64,000 nt of DNA from Thiomicrorhabdus sp033238645. GTDB taxonomy: Bacteria > Pseudomonadota > Gammaproteobacteria > Thiomicrospirales > Thiomicrospiraceae. The stretch lies in assembly GCA_033238645.1 (NCBI GenBank), contig BQXR01000009.1:24232-88231 (forward strand), written 5' to 3'. The translations under genes and the position numbers were made by a program. Shown in pieces: positions 26,362 to 34,316 of this stretch (the first letter of the stretch is position 1; each line of letters begins with the position of its first letter). Under the pieces are notes generated by a model. It was not told the origin of the DNA, did not search any database, and saw only the letters and a list, made by a program, of their open reading frames with translations.

Positions 26362-26561
26362 CAATTTTATTAAAACTCCTCATGATTTTACTTATTAATG
26401 GACAAGTATTTTAGATAAGACAAGCATTGAGCGAATACCTGACTAAAAATAATCTATACAAATATCCATATAGGGCACTTCACATCAATTAACCTAGATT
26501 GTCAGCTTGATGTTTGAGCATTTATTCACCACTTCACAAACCAATTAATATTAGATTTCAC

Positions 26562-26590
26562 TTAATAGCGATTTAGATTTTATATATAAT
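26562..26590 (+). promoter_or_regulatory. sigma70-like promoter of the mqo-like gene
   Basis: TTAATA (26562-26567) and TATAAT (26585-26590) are separated by 17 bp, about 50 bp before the ATG at 26642, which itself follows AGGAA. The -35 matches consensus at 4 of 6 positions. Confidence 0.5.
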
Positions 26591-26641
26591 ATTGTGTTTC
26601 GCAAATGCGTACTCAGTTAAGTGAACGTCAGGAACCCCTAA

Positions 26642-27985
26642 ATGAATAATCGTATGTTTGATGTCGTCATTGTTGGCGGTGGAATTTCAGGCTGTGCTTT
26701 AACCCATCTACTGTCTAGGTACACCGGTGTTAAGTCTATCGCAGTGCTTGAAAAATATGGCTCGCTTGCTCCGCTTAACTCCAATGCTCGCGCAAATAGT
26801 CAAACGTTACACTGTGGTGATATTGAAACCAACTATAAGCTAGAAAAAGCCAAGCTGGTTAAGCGCCAAGCGAACATGTTGGTGAATTATGCTAAAACAC
26901 TTGAGAACAACGATTTTCTATTCAAATTCCCTAAGATGATTCTTGCCGTTGGTGACGATGAGTGTGATCGTTTAGAGCAGCGCTTCCATGAATTTTCCGA
27001 AGACTTCCCTTATATGGAACTTTGGGATGCAGAACGTATTGCCGAAGTAGAACCTGCCGTTGCGCTCATTGATGGCAAACCTCGTCCTGAAAAGATCCTC
27101 GCTTCTGGTTGTACCGATGAGTACTGTGCAGTGAACTTTGGTAACTTATCAAAGTCATTTATAACCAGCGCACGTAAAACCAATACTGAGATCAATGTCT
27201 CTTTGAGCTCTGAAGTCGAAAAAATCAGTAAGTTTGATGATCACTATGAGCTCAACACCTCGCAAGGCACCTTTATGGCAAAGTTTGTCGTGGTCTCTGC
27301 GGGTGCGCACAGTTTATTACTGGCAAACCAGTTAGGCCACGGCATGGATCTATCGATACTACCTATGGCGGGTAGCTTCTACTATGTTCCTAAGGTACTA
27401 AACGGTAAGGTTTATACCATGCAAAACGACAAACTACCATTTGCCGCACTGCATGGTGATCCAGACCTCGTTGAGATGGGCAAAACCCGTTTAGGGCCAA
27501 CGGCTCTAATGATGCCAAAACTAGAGCGTTATACAGGTGGTACTTACCTAGACTTCTGGAGAAGCTTAAAGCTGGATGGTAAAGTGATTCGTGTTTTCTG
27601 GGATCTTATGAAAGATAGCACCATCCGTAACTACATCTTCCGTAACTTTGCATTTGAAATCCCTATCGTGCGCCAAAAACTTTTTGCTAAAGATGCTCAA
27701 AAAATTATCCCAAGCTTAAAGTCAGAAGACCTTCAGTATGCGGATGGCATTGGGGGCTTACGTCCACAAGTCATCAATAAAACAAAGATGATACTTCAGT
27801 TAGGTGAAGCCAGCATACACCCAGAAAATGAAAATCTAATTTTCAATATGACCCCTTCACCAGGGGCGACTACCTGCTTAGGAAATGCTTATCGTGATGC
27901 AAAAGTGATTGCTGAACGCCTAGGGGTTGATATAGATCTTGAGCAGCTCGCCAATGATCTATTAGATGGCAAAGACTTTGACTAA
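26642..27985 (+). CDS. mqo: FAD-dependent malate:quinone oxidoreductase-family enzyme
   Basis: 447 residues. The N-terminal Rossmann motif VVIVGGGISGCALTHLLSRY binds FAD. NSNARANSQTLHCGDIETNY followed by LEKAKLVKRQANML resembles the noncanonical Mqo of Helicobacter-type bacteria more than the classical enzyme. The C-terminal FNMTPSPGATTCLGNAYRDA closes the FAD site. It would oxidise malate to oxaloacetate with electrons to quinone at the inner membrane. L-2-hydroxyglutarate oxidase-type activity is an alternative within the same superfamily. Confidence 0.72.
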   Translation: MNNRMFDVVIVGGGISGCALTHLLSRYTGVKSIAVLEKYGSLAPLNSNARANSQTLHCGDIETNYKLEKAKLVKRQANMLVNYAKTLENNDFLFKFPKMILAVGDDECDRLEQRFHEFSEDFPYMELWDAERIAEVEPAVALIDGKPRPEKILASGCTDEYCAVNFGNLSKSFITSARKTNTEINVSLSSEVEKISKFDDHYELNTSQGTFMAKFVVVSAGAHSLLLANQLGHGMDLSILPMAGSFYYVPKVLNGKVYTMQNDKLPFAALHGDPDLVEMGKTRLGPTALMMPKLERYTGGTYLDFWRSLKLDGKVIRVFWDLMKDSTIRNYIFRNFAFEIPIVRQKLFAKDAQKIIPSLKSEDLQYADGIGGLRPQVINKTKMILQLGEASIHPENENLIFNMTPSPGATTCLGNAYRDAKVIAERLGVDIDLEQLANDLLDGKDFD

Positions 27986-28033
27986 TCCTCTTTAGGATTC
28001 AGTCATTCGTCAACGTCCACGCTTTCCCAACCC

Positions 28034-29122
28034 ATGACAAATACTCAACCACTATCCGTCCACCTCATCACAGGCCTGCTCGGGAGTGGCAAAACCACCG
28101 CTCTTAAACAACTCATTGCCCAAAAACCTCAGGATGAAAACTGGGGTTTTATTATCAATGAATTTGGTGATATTGATATCGATGCTGCCACCCTCTCACA
28201 AAGTAACACTGACAACCCTGTTCTATCTGTTTCAGGGGGTTGTGTCTGCTGTACGGCTCAACATGGTTTAAGCCAAGCAATCAACCAACTACTCACCCAA
28301 CAGACCGATGACAATTGCCTAACACGCCTATGGATTGAACCAACAGGCCTAGGTCATCCTGCTAAGATCATTGATACACTGACTCGCAGCCCTTTTGCCC
28401 AGCCACTGTCCCTACAGAAAATTGTCTGTGTTATTACAGCACAGCAGCTCACTGAAGAGCGTTGGCAAAAATCTGCGGTGATGCGAGATCTTGTCACCCT
28501 CTCAGATATTATTCTGCTCAATAAAGATGATACCTGTTCTAAGAATGAAGCCAAACAAGCAATTCAACTATTAGAAAATCTCTACCCGCCAAAACAGGTG
28601 GTCATCAAAACAGTACAGAGTCAGGTAGAGCTCACAACACTATTACAACCCCCCCCTGCTCAAAAACTGACGTTGCTCTCCTCTTTAAAGCACAAAGCAC
28701 CGCTAGGTGAACAAGTGCACTTAGAGCAAGTGAAGCAAGTTTCCAAAACTATTCATTCAACCCTGCCCTGTGTACAACGCTGCATGCAACAAACTAATCC
28801 TGACACAGGAGTCATGACCTCTATCGGCTGGATATTTGATGCCAGCGTGCAGTTTAATCGCAATCAACTTAAACATTTTTTTGAAATATTGAGTCCTGTT
28901 CTGAGCCGAGCCAAGGGCATTCTAAAAACGGGTAATGAGTGGCAACTGATCAACTGGAGTAAAAATGGTGAACAAACGCAACTAACTTTTGAAGACATCG
29001 CTTGGCGACAAGACAGTCGCTTAGAGTGTCTTTTTAATACAGATACCCCAGATAAAAACCAACTTAAGACAGATAATACCATTGAAGCTCAACTGCTTAG
29101 TTGCATCTCAAAACACTCGTAA
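28034..29122 (+). CDS. CobW/COG0523-family G3E GTPase, putative zinc metallochaperone
   Basis: 362 residues. Walker A is ITGLLGSGKTTALKQ, FIINEFGDIDIDAATL is the switch region, and the metal-binding C-x-C-C lies in SGGCVCCTAQHG. GTPase motif NKDD is present (LLNKDD). The C-terminal CobW_C domain includes GILKTGNEWQLINWS. PPPAQK near residue 208 is encoded by the dispersed poly-G/C motif. It lies 170 bp upstream of folE2, the zinc-independent GTP cyclohydrolase; COG0523-FolE2 pairs are often part of the response to zinc shortage. No clear Zur box is seen. Confidence 0.88.
   Translation: MTNTQPLSVHLITGLLGSGKTTALKQLIAQKPQDENWGFIINEFGDIDIDAATLSQSNTDNPVLSVSGGCVCCTAQHGLSQAINQLLTQQTDDNCLTRLWIEPTGLGHPAKIIDTLTRSPFAQPLSLQKIVCVITAQQLTEERWQKSAVMRDLVTLSDIILLNKDDTCSKNEAKQAIQLLENLYPPKQVVIKTVQSQVELTTLLQPPPAQKLTLLSSLKHKAPLGEQVHLEQVKQVSKTIHSTLPCVQRCMQQTNPDTGVMTSIGWIFDASVQFNRNQLKHFFEILSPVLSRAKGILKTGNEWQLINWSKNGEQTQLTFEDIAWRQDSRLECLFNTDTPDKNQLKTDNTIEAQLLSCISKHS
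28649..28665 (-). repeat. dispersed poly-G motif, in-frame inside the CobW-like gene
   Basis: On the plus strand it reads CCCCCCCCTGCTCAAAA and encodes P-P-P-A-Q-K, between the GTPase and C-terminal domains. Confidence 0.75.
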
Positions 29123-29145
29123 TATCACCTACAGTCTCAACGATC

Positions 29146-29165
29146 ATTAATGACTAACCATTAAT
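29146..29165. promoter_or_regulatory. inverted repeat upstream of folE2
   Basis: ATTAATG, 6-nt spacer, CATTAAT. The perfect 7-bp arms lie about 128 bp before the folE2 ATG. A regulator site is possible; it does not match the Zur consensus I know. Confidence 0.3.
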
Positions 29166-29292
29166 AATTTATATTAACCCACTTATTTACTCAATTATTT
29201 GATAAAATTTGCGATTACATTTTATTTTCCCGCTGGTGAATCAATCAGGTATAACCTATTTGCTTGCCAGCGCATTAGTCGAAGGAAATTGC

Positions 29293-30243
29293 ATGACCAA
29301 GCACATGCCCGATATCGCGTGCCAACCGCACCAAGCCCCTCAAGGAAAACTCAACTGGGTTGGAATGAGTGGGATTGAACTCCCTGTCTTAATTCAACAA
29401 GGGTTAGCAACAGACAATAGCATCCGTCTGTCTTCACAAACTCAGGCTTACGTTAGCTTAGATGATCCTATGAGCAAAGGCATTCACATGTCTCGCTTAT
29501 ATCTACTATTAGACCTAATGGGTACTCAAGAGAACTTAACACCAGCACGTGTTAAAGCTATTTTAGAAGCCTTTATTGAGTCTCATAAAGACCTAAGTAA
29601 TCAAGCTTTTGTCGAGTTTAAGTTTGATTATTATGAACGCCGTAACTCACTTTTAAGTAACAATACAGGCTGGAAGCACTACCCAACCACTATTAGAGGT
29701 GAGCTACGCCAAGGTGAGTTCTGTTGTGAAGTAACCATTGAAGTACCTTACTCATCAACTTGCCCCTGCTCTGCGGCACTGTCTCGCCAACTGATTCAAG
29801 AAGCTTTTGAAAAGCAGTTTGACGGCCAAGATCTAGACTATCAAACGGTGGTTAATTGGTTGGGCACACCAGAAGGCATCAGTGCAACACCGCATAGCCA
29901 ACGCTCCTATGCTCAAATTAAAGTAAAAATGGTTGAGAGTGATACTTTAGAGATCTCAAGCCTAATTAACCATATTGAAGAAGCGGTACAAACCCCTGTG
30001 CAAGCAGCCGTTAAACGCGAAGACGAACAAGAGTTTGCTCGCCTGAATGCCGCAAACCTAATGTTCTGTGAAGACGCAGGCCGTCGCTTACAAAGCAAAC
30101 TAAACCAACACAGTGAGTATTTAGACTACTGGATCAGAGTAAACCACCTAGAAAGCCTACACCCGCACGATGCAGTAGCCATCGTCACAAAAGGTATAGA
30201 AAACGGTTACAGCGACGAACCCAACCTAATGGATAGAATGTAA
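29293..30243 (+). CDS. folE2: GTP cyclohydrolase FolE2 (type IB)
   Basis: 316 residues from ATG at 29293, preceded by GAAGGA; an in-frame TTG at 29209 gives a longer, non-conserved leader. PDIACQPHQAPQGKLNWVGM is the start of the family, IEVPYSSTCPCSAALSRQLI contains the metal-ligand Cys, and TPHSQRSYAQIKV and ARLNAANLMFCEDAGRRLQ follow. It converts GTP to 7,8-dihydroneopterin triphosphate for folate. FolE2 works with metals other than zinc. No folE type IA is in the window. Confidence 0.95.
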   Translation: MTKHMPDIACQPHQAPQGKLNWVGMSGIELPVLIQQGLATDNSIRLSSQTQAYVSLDDPMSKGIHMSRLYLLLDLMGTQENLTPARVKAILEAFIESHKDLSNQAFVEFKFDYYERRNSLLSNNTGWKHYPTTIRGELRQGEFCCEVTIEVPYSSTCPCSAALSRQLIQEAFEKQFDGQDLDYQTVVNWLGTPEGISATPHSQRSYAQIKVKMVESDTLEISSLINHIEEAVQTPVQAAVKREDEQEFARLNAANLMFCEDAGRRLQSKLNQHSEYLDYWIRVNHLESLHPHDAVAIVTKGIENGYSDEPNLMDRM

Positions 30244-30264
30244 AACATTCAAACCATTTAAACT

Positions 30265-30306
30265 AAAAAAGCCGATTTAAGTGTTAAAACTTAAATCGGC
30301 TTTTTT
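30265..30306 (+). terminator. rho-independent terminator after folE2
   Basis: The GCCGATTTAAG / CTTAAATCGGC stem (11 bp, loop TGTTAAAA) is flanked by A6 and T6. The flanking runs make it functional on both strands. Confidence 0.9.
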
Positions 30307-30308
30307 AT

Positions 30309-30324
30309 CCCCCCCTGCTCAAAA
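30309..30324 (-). repeat. dispersed poly-G motif right after the folE2 terminator
   Basis: The plus strand reads CCCCCCCTGCTCAAAA, 2 bp beyond the terminator T-run. Confidence 0.75.
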
Positions 30325-30432
30325 TTTGTAAATCAAAAAAACACCCACGCCAGAAAGCAAAAAACCGCCATAAAGACGGTTTAGTTTAATCAAACATCGC
30401 AGCAGCAATTTGGGAGATTGTTTTGCTCTCAT

Positions 30433-30475
30433 CAAGGCAAAGCCTTGCTCGTTTAGTAACACTAAACGAGCAAGG
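30433..30475. other. two overlapping, mutually exclusive hairpins between convergent genes
   Basis: CAAGGC-AAA-GCCTTG (30433-30447) shares CCTTG with a 15-bp perfect stem of arms 30443-30457 and 30461-30475 with a 3-nt AAC loop. Only one can form at a time. It lies 35 bp past the stop of the metallo-beta-lactamase-fold gene, so a terminator or RNA-stabilising role for that transcript is likely, although no T-run follows. Confidence 0.6.
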
Positions 30476-30509
30476 GTTTAATGCAAAGGAGGGGAAAATA
30501 ATCCCCAAA

Positions 30510-31616
30510 TCAGAAGTCTCCGCCTGTTATTTCGTTATACACATGTTTGGCGTTATTCTTGGAAGCCTGCGCAAAAACAGGACGATCTTTATAAGCCGAC
30601 TGATCTAAAGCCATCGCATTATCCATATTGCCATCTGCATCTGCAATCTTTTCAATCGCTTCATGCAGATACACTATGTAGTCATAAGTTTGAACCTTTA
30701 GAGTTTGCATATCAGTCGGCGTACCATGACCAGGAACAACCTTAGTGTCTGCTGGAATGGCTGCCATCATCGCTTCAAATGACTCTATCCATGCAAAGGA
30801 ATCGGTGTATCTAAAGAAGACAGGCATACGTTCATTAAAGCCTAAATCACCAGAGAAAAATACGTTACGTGAAGGGATGTAGAGGCTAGTCGATGCTGGG
30901 GTATGACCTGGCCCAAAGTCTTGAATAATCACTTTCTCTCCGCCACCAACATCAATTTCCATCTTATCAGTGTAGGTGGTAAATTTATCACTGACATTAC
31001 GCACTGATTTGGTCAGGTCTTTACCAACACGCTCTGACCACTCGGCCTTAATGGCGGGGAAACCAATGTCAAACTGTTCATTAGCCCCTTCACTTGAGTA
31101 GAGGTTTTTAACACCTATATCAACCCAGTAGCTTGCACCTAAGTAAGCATGCCCTTGATTATTCTCAACGGCGACCCACTTAACGGGCTTATCAGTAATA
31201 GCTTTAATTTGTTGATGAAGTGCATAAGAGAGGCCAACATTGGCACCCGTATTAAAGACAAAGACCCCATCTTCAAAAATTATAAATGAGAGGTTATTAT
31301 TTAAACCGTAGTTACTTGGATTATGCCAAATCTGACTACCAACGACGGTATATACACCGTCAGCCACTTTAACTGCTTTAGGAATTGGGATTAACTTTCC
31401 AATATAACCCACCGATCTTTCAGTCTTAAAGACATCATCAGCATAAGAAGTAACGGCACTATTCAGCACTTTACTATAGCTTTTCACCTCTTCGGCATAG
31501 GCCTTAAATCCTTCAATATAAGGATCATTTACACCACTATCAGCTGCAATCGTCAGAGATGAGCTCAAACCTAGTGTAACTGCCAAAACCGTTAAAGTAA
31601 GTTGATTATTTTTCAT
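30510..31616 (-). CDS. secreted metallo-beta-lactamase-fold protein with a degenerate metal site
   Basis: 368 residues with a signal peptide ending TIAA. MBL-fold landmarks are GVYTVVGSQIWH, NNLSFIIFEDGVFVFNTGAN, DFGPGHTPASTSLYIP, NVFFSGDLGF and TKVVPGHGTPTDM. However, the signature H-x-H-x-D-H is replaced: WVAVENNQGHAYLGA keeps only the last His. The later His, Asp and His ligands remain. The fold resembles periplasmic SoxH/quinoprotein-relay hydrolases. With the first metal site gutted, it is either a one-metal enzyme or non-catalytic. Function unknown. Confidence 0.82.
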   Translation of the reverse strand: MKNNQLTLTVLAVTLGLSSSLTIAADSGVNDPYIEGFKAYAEEVKSYSKVLNSAVTSYADDVFKTERSVGYIGKLIPIPKAVKVADGVYTVVGSQIWHNPSNYGLNNNLSFIIFEDGVFVFNTGANVGLSYALHQQIKAITDKPVKWVAVENNQGHAYLGASYWVDIGVKNLYSSEGANEQFDIGFPAIKAEWSERVGKDLTKSVRNVSDKFTTYTDKMEIDVGGGEKVIIQDFGPGHTPASTSLYIPSRNVFFSGDLGFNERMPVFFRYTDSFAWIESFEAMMAAIPADTKVVPGHGTPTDMQTLKVQTYDYIVYLHEAIEKIADADGNMDNAMALDQSAYKDRPVFAQASKNNAKHVYNEITGGDF

Positions 31617-31692
31617 ATTTGCCAGCTCCAGACTTAATCAATTGATATCAGTAAAGTATAATCATACACTAATTAATTAACGGGCATTATCA

Positions 31693-32796
31693 CTAACTTC
31701 TATCGAGGATATTAGAATTTTTATGCTCGTAAACATCAAACACGGTAATGGCCATTGCTGCGATAACAGGACCAAAGAATAGGCCTATTACCCCAAAATG
31801 AATCAGCCCTGCAAAGGTTGATAATACTGTTAAAAGTGTATGATTAGCTACTGCTAACCCCTCTCCGGCCTCCCCTAATGTCTTAGTCAATTTTGTGATA
31901 ATGACTGGTCGCATAATATTATCAATGACAAAGCCTGTAATTACGACGCCCCAAAAAACCAATACCATCGCCGTGACGTACTCACCTTGTACGAGTGCAT
32001 AAATCACGATTGGAACCCAAACCAAGGCTGCCCCAACAATGGGGATAAAAGAGGTGACGGCAATCGCCATACCAATAAACAGCCCTGGCAAGCCCAGCGC
32101 CCAAGCAACCAGTGCAAAAGAGACCCCTTGCATCACAGCAATACCGACAACACTCAATGTTAGAACGGTTGATAAGCTGGCAAAGCGCTGCATAATCATG
32201 CGATCGTAGTGATTCTCTAAAGGCGACAAAATTGCAATATGTTTGGCAATCGCACTCCCATCTCGATAGAAGAAAAATAGGGCAAACACGGATAAACCGA
32301 TAAAGGCCATAAATGAGGAGGTAGTACCAATCATACCCTCTAATAAGAATACCGTCGTCTGCTGAACAAAGGCGATAATTTTGGTTGAGTTTGCTTTAAT
32401 TTGCTCTAAGGCACTGGTTTGTGTTGCTTCGCTGATCGGTAAATAACTCAAAAGTGAGGTATTAAGCTTTGCCAAACTCTCCGCATCTTGGGCACTAATC
32501 CAAGCCTGAGCCTCTCCATACAACTGACCTACTTGTAGACTCACTTCTACAAGTAGATAGGTAACAGGTGCAATAACGCCAACTAGAACGATGGTGCTCA
32601 TTGCCGATGCAGCAAGCGTTTTAGAACCTTTACAGCGTGGTAGAAGGTGCTCATAAAATCGATAACTGGCCGTAGCTAAAATCATTGCAAAGAAGAGCGC
32701 TTCCAGAAAGGGTCTAAATAACCAGATTAAACCAGCTAATGCCAGTAAAAGTAAAATGATTAAAAAACCTTCCTCATAAGGACGATTGTCACGCAT
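31693..32796 (-). CDS. AI-2E family (PerM/YdiK-like) membrane transporter
   Basis: About 367 residues from ATG at 32796 with GAGG 6 bp upstream. About eight membrane helices are expected. The family signature appears in ALGLPGLFIGMAIAVTSFIP followed by IVGAALVWVP, with GFVIDNIMRPVIITKLTKTL and GLIHFGVIGLFFGPVIAAMA. Members export small molecules or Na+/H+-coupled substrates; the substrate here cannot be named. Confidence 0.87.
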   Translation of the reverse strand: MRDNRPYEEGFLIILLLLALAGLIWLFRPFLEALFFAMILATASYRFYEHLLPRCKGSKTLAASAMSTIVLVGVIAPVTYLLVEVSLQVGQLYGEAQAWISAQDAESLAKLNTSLLSYLPISEATQTSALEQIKANSTKIIAFVQQTTVFLLEGMIGTTSSFMAFIGLSVFALFFFYRDGSAIAKHIAILSPLENHYDRMIMQRFASLSTVLTLSVVGIAVMQGVSFALVAWALGLPGLFIGMAIAVTSFIPIVGAALVWVPIVIYALVQGEYVTAMVLVFWGVVITGFVIDNIMRPVIITKLTKTLGEAGEGLAVANHTLLTVLSTFAGLIHFGVIGLFFGPVIAAMAITVFDVYEHKNSNILDRS

Positions 32797-32878
32797 AATG
32801 AACCTCAAACATAATAAAAATTAAAGACCGTTTGCACTTTTAAAACAGAGTCTTTCGATACAGGGAGTGTATCTTAAT

Positions 32879-34252
32879 ATGAATACAAATATTGCAGAAG
32901 TCACCATCCGCCCTGAAGGTTCCCTTCAAATTTTATCTTATCAAGAAGCTACCCAACTTTGTGATTCATCCGATACTGGTCTAAATGACATGTTAGTCCA
33001 GTGTGCTTTAGCCGTTTTAAACACAGGCTCTAAAGAGGACAGTAATGATGGCCTGCGTGCAGAGTACCCCAATTTTGATATTCAAGTAATAGTCAAAGGG
33101 CGTGGAGTTCAGCTTATTTTAAAGAACCCCCCACGTAGAGCCTTTGTTGATAACCAATTGATTGTTGGACTTAAAGAGCACCTTTTTGCCGTCGTTAGGG
33201 ATCTTGTCTATGCTAGAAATGAAATTTTAGAAAATCCACAATTTAATCTCAATAAATCACACGGTATTACCAACGCTGTTTTCCATATTGCCCGTAATGC
33301 CCAACTTTTACGTCCCGATACCAATCCTAATGTTGTCGTCTGCTGGGGCGGCCACTCTATTTCGGAAAAAGAGTATAAATACAGCAAACATCTTGGCTAT
33401 GAGCTGGGTTTAAGAAATTTAGATATCTGTACTGGTTGTGGTCCTGGTGCCATGAAAGGACCGATGAAAGGCGCAGTTTTAGGCCATGGTAAACAGCGAA
33501 ATCATAATGCACGTTATATTGGCCTAACGGAGCCAGGCATTATTGCTGCCGAAGCACCGAATGCTATTGTAAATGAGCTGTGTATCTACCCTGATATTGA
33601 AAAACGTCTAGAGGCATTTGTACGCATCGGACACGGTATTATTATCTTCCCTGGCGGCCCAGGCACCATGGAAGAGCTGCTCTATATATTAAGTATTCTG
33701 CTACACCCTGATAATCAAGGACTGCCATTGCCAGTTATCTTAACGGGGAATGCTGATAGCAAAACGTACTTCGATGCAATTGTAAACTTTATTGATATCA
33801 CACTCGGCTCTGAGGCGACTCAACTACTAGAGGTAATGATTGATCGTACTAGAGATGTTGCCAGCCGCATGTCTGAGTGCATGGCGACTGTTCGAGAAGA
33901 CCGTAAGTTAAGCAGTGACGCATACTATTTTAACTGGAGCCTGACGCTCAAATTAGATCAACAACAACCCTTTATTCCCACCCATGAGAATATGGCTGGA
34001 CTCGATCTACATAAAAACCAACCGATTCATGAACTCGCCAGCCAGTTGCGTAAAGCCTTCTCCGGTATTGTTGCTGGAAACGTTAAACAAGATGGTGTTG
34101 AAGAAATTAAGAAGCACGGGCCTTTTGAACTGCACGGTGATTCTGAGATCATGGCTGCTATGGATGATCTTTTACAAAGTTTTGTCGAACAAAAACGCAT
34201 GAAAATCGACGCAAGCACGTATAATCCCTGTTATAAGATTATTCATAGCTAA
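32879..34252 (+). CDS. ppnN: pyrimidine/purine nucleotide 5'-monophosphate nucleosidase PpnN (YgdH)
   Basis: 457 residues from ATG at 32879, with AGGGAG about 11 bp upstream; an in-frame GTG at 32867 lies on the ribosome site and is less likely. N-terminal LNDMLVQCALAVLNTGSKED matches PpnN. The LOG-type core has VVCWGGHSISEKEYKYSKHL, CTGCGPGAMKGPMKGAVLGH and IIIFPGGPGTMEELLYILSI. It cleaves NMPs to base and ribose-5-phosphate and is regulated by (p)ppGpp in Escherichia coli. Length agrees with the family. Confidence 0.93.
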   Translation: MNTNIAEVTIRPEGSLQILSYQEATQLCDSSDTGLNDMLVQCALAVLNTGSKEDSNDGLRAEYPNFDIQVIVKGRGVQLILKNPPRRAFVDNQLIVGLKEHLFAVVRDLVYARNEILENPQFNLNKSHGITNAVFHIARNAQLLRPDTNPNVVVCWGGHSISEKEYKYSKHLGYELGLRNLDICTGCGPGAMKGPMKGAVLGHGKQRNHNARYIGLTEPGIIAAEAPNAIVNELCIYPDIEKRLEAFVRIGHGIIIFPGGPGTMEELLYILSILLHPDNQGLPLPVILTGNADSKTYFDAIVNFIDITLGSEATQLLEVMIDRTRDVASRMSECMATVREDRKLSSDAYYFNWSLTLKLDQQQPFIPTHENMAGLDLHKNQPIHELASQLRKAFSGIVAGNVKQDGVEEIKKHGPFELHGDSEIMAAMDDLLQSFVEQKRMKIDASTYNPCYKIIHS

Positions 34253-34274
34253 AAAACTTTTAGCACACCAACTC

Positions 34275-34300
34275 AAAGGGTCTTTTACAGACCCTTTTTT
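34275..34300 (+). terminator. rho-independent terminator after ppnN
   Basis: AAAGGGTC-TTTTACA-GACCCTTT stem followed by Ts, ending 16 bp before the helicase start, so the helicase gene's own promoter would overlap the terminator region or readthrough occurs. Confidence 0.85.
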
Positions 34301-34316
34301 GCATACAGAGATTTAC

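Larger units (their letters stand above)
26297..26641. other. 345-bp intergenic region between divergent GAPDH-arsJ and mqo-like genes
   Basis: AT-rich with no coding potential seen. It holds the two divergent promoters. A perfect 12-bp palindrome, TCATTTAAATGA (26350-26361), lies about 55 bp upstream of the GAPDH start and could be an operator of an ArsR-type repressor, though no arsR gene is seen nearby. Confidence 0.5.

Noticed and set aside
28000..28033. Zur-type operator before the CobW gene
   Set aside because: The short gap after the mqo-like gene has no AT-rich palindrome resembling a Zur box.
29209..29292. TTG start giving FolE2 28 more residues
   Set aside because: The extra part is not like FolE2, and ATG 29293 has a good GAAGGA site.
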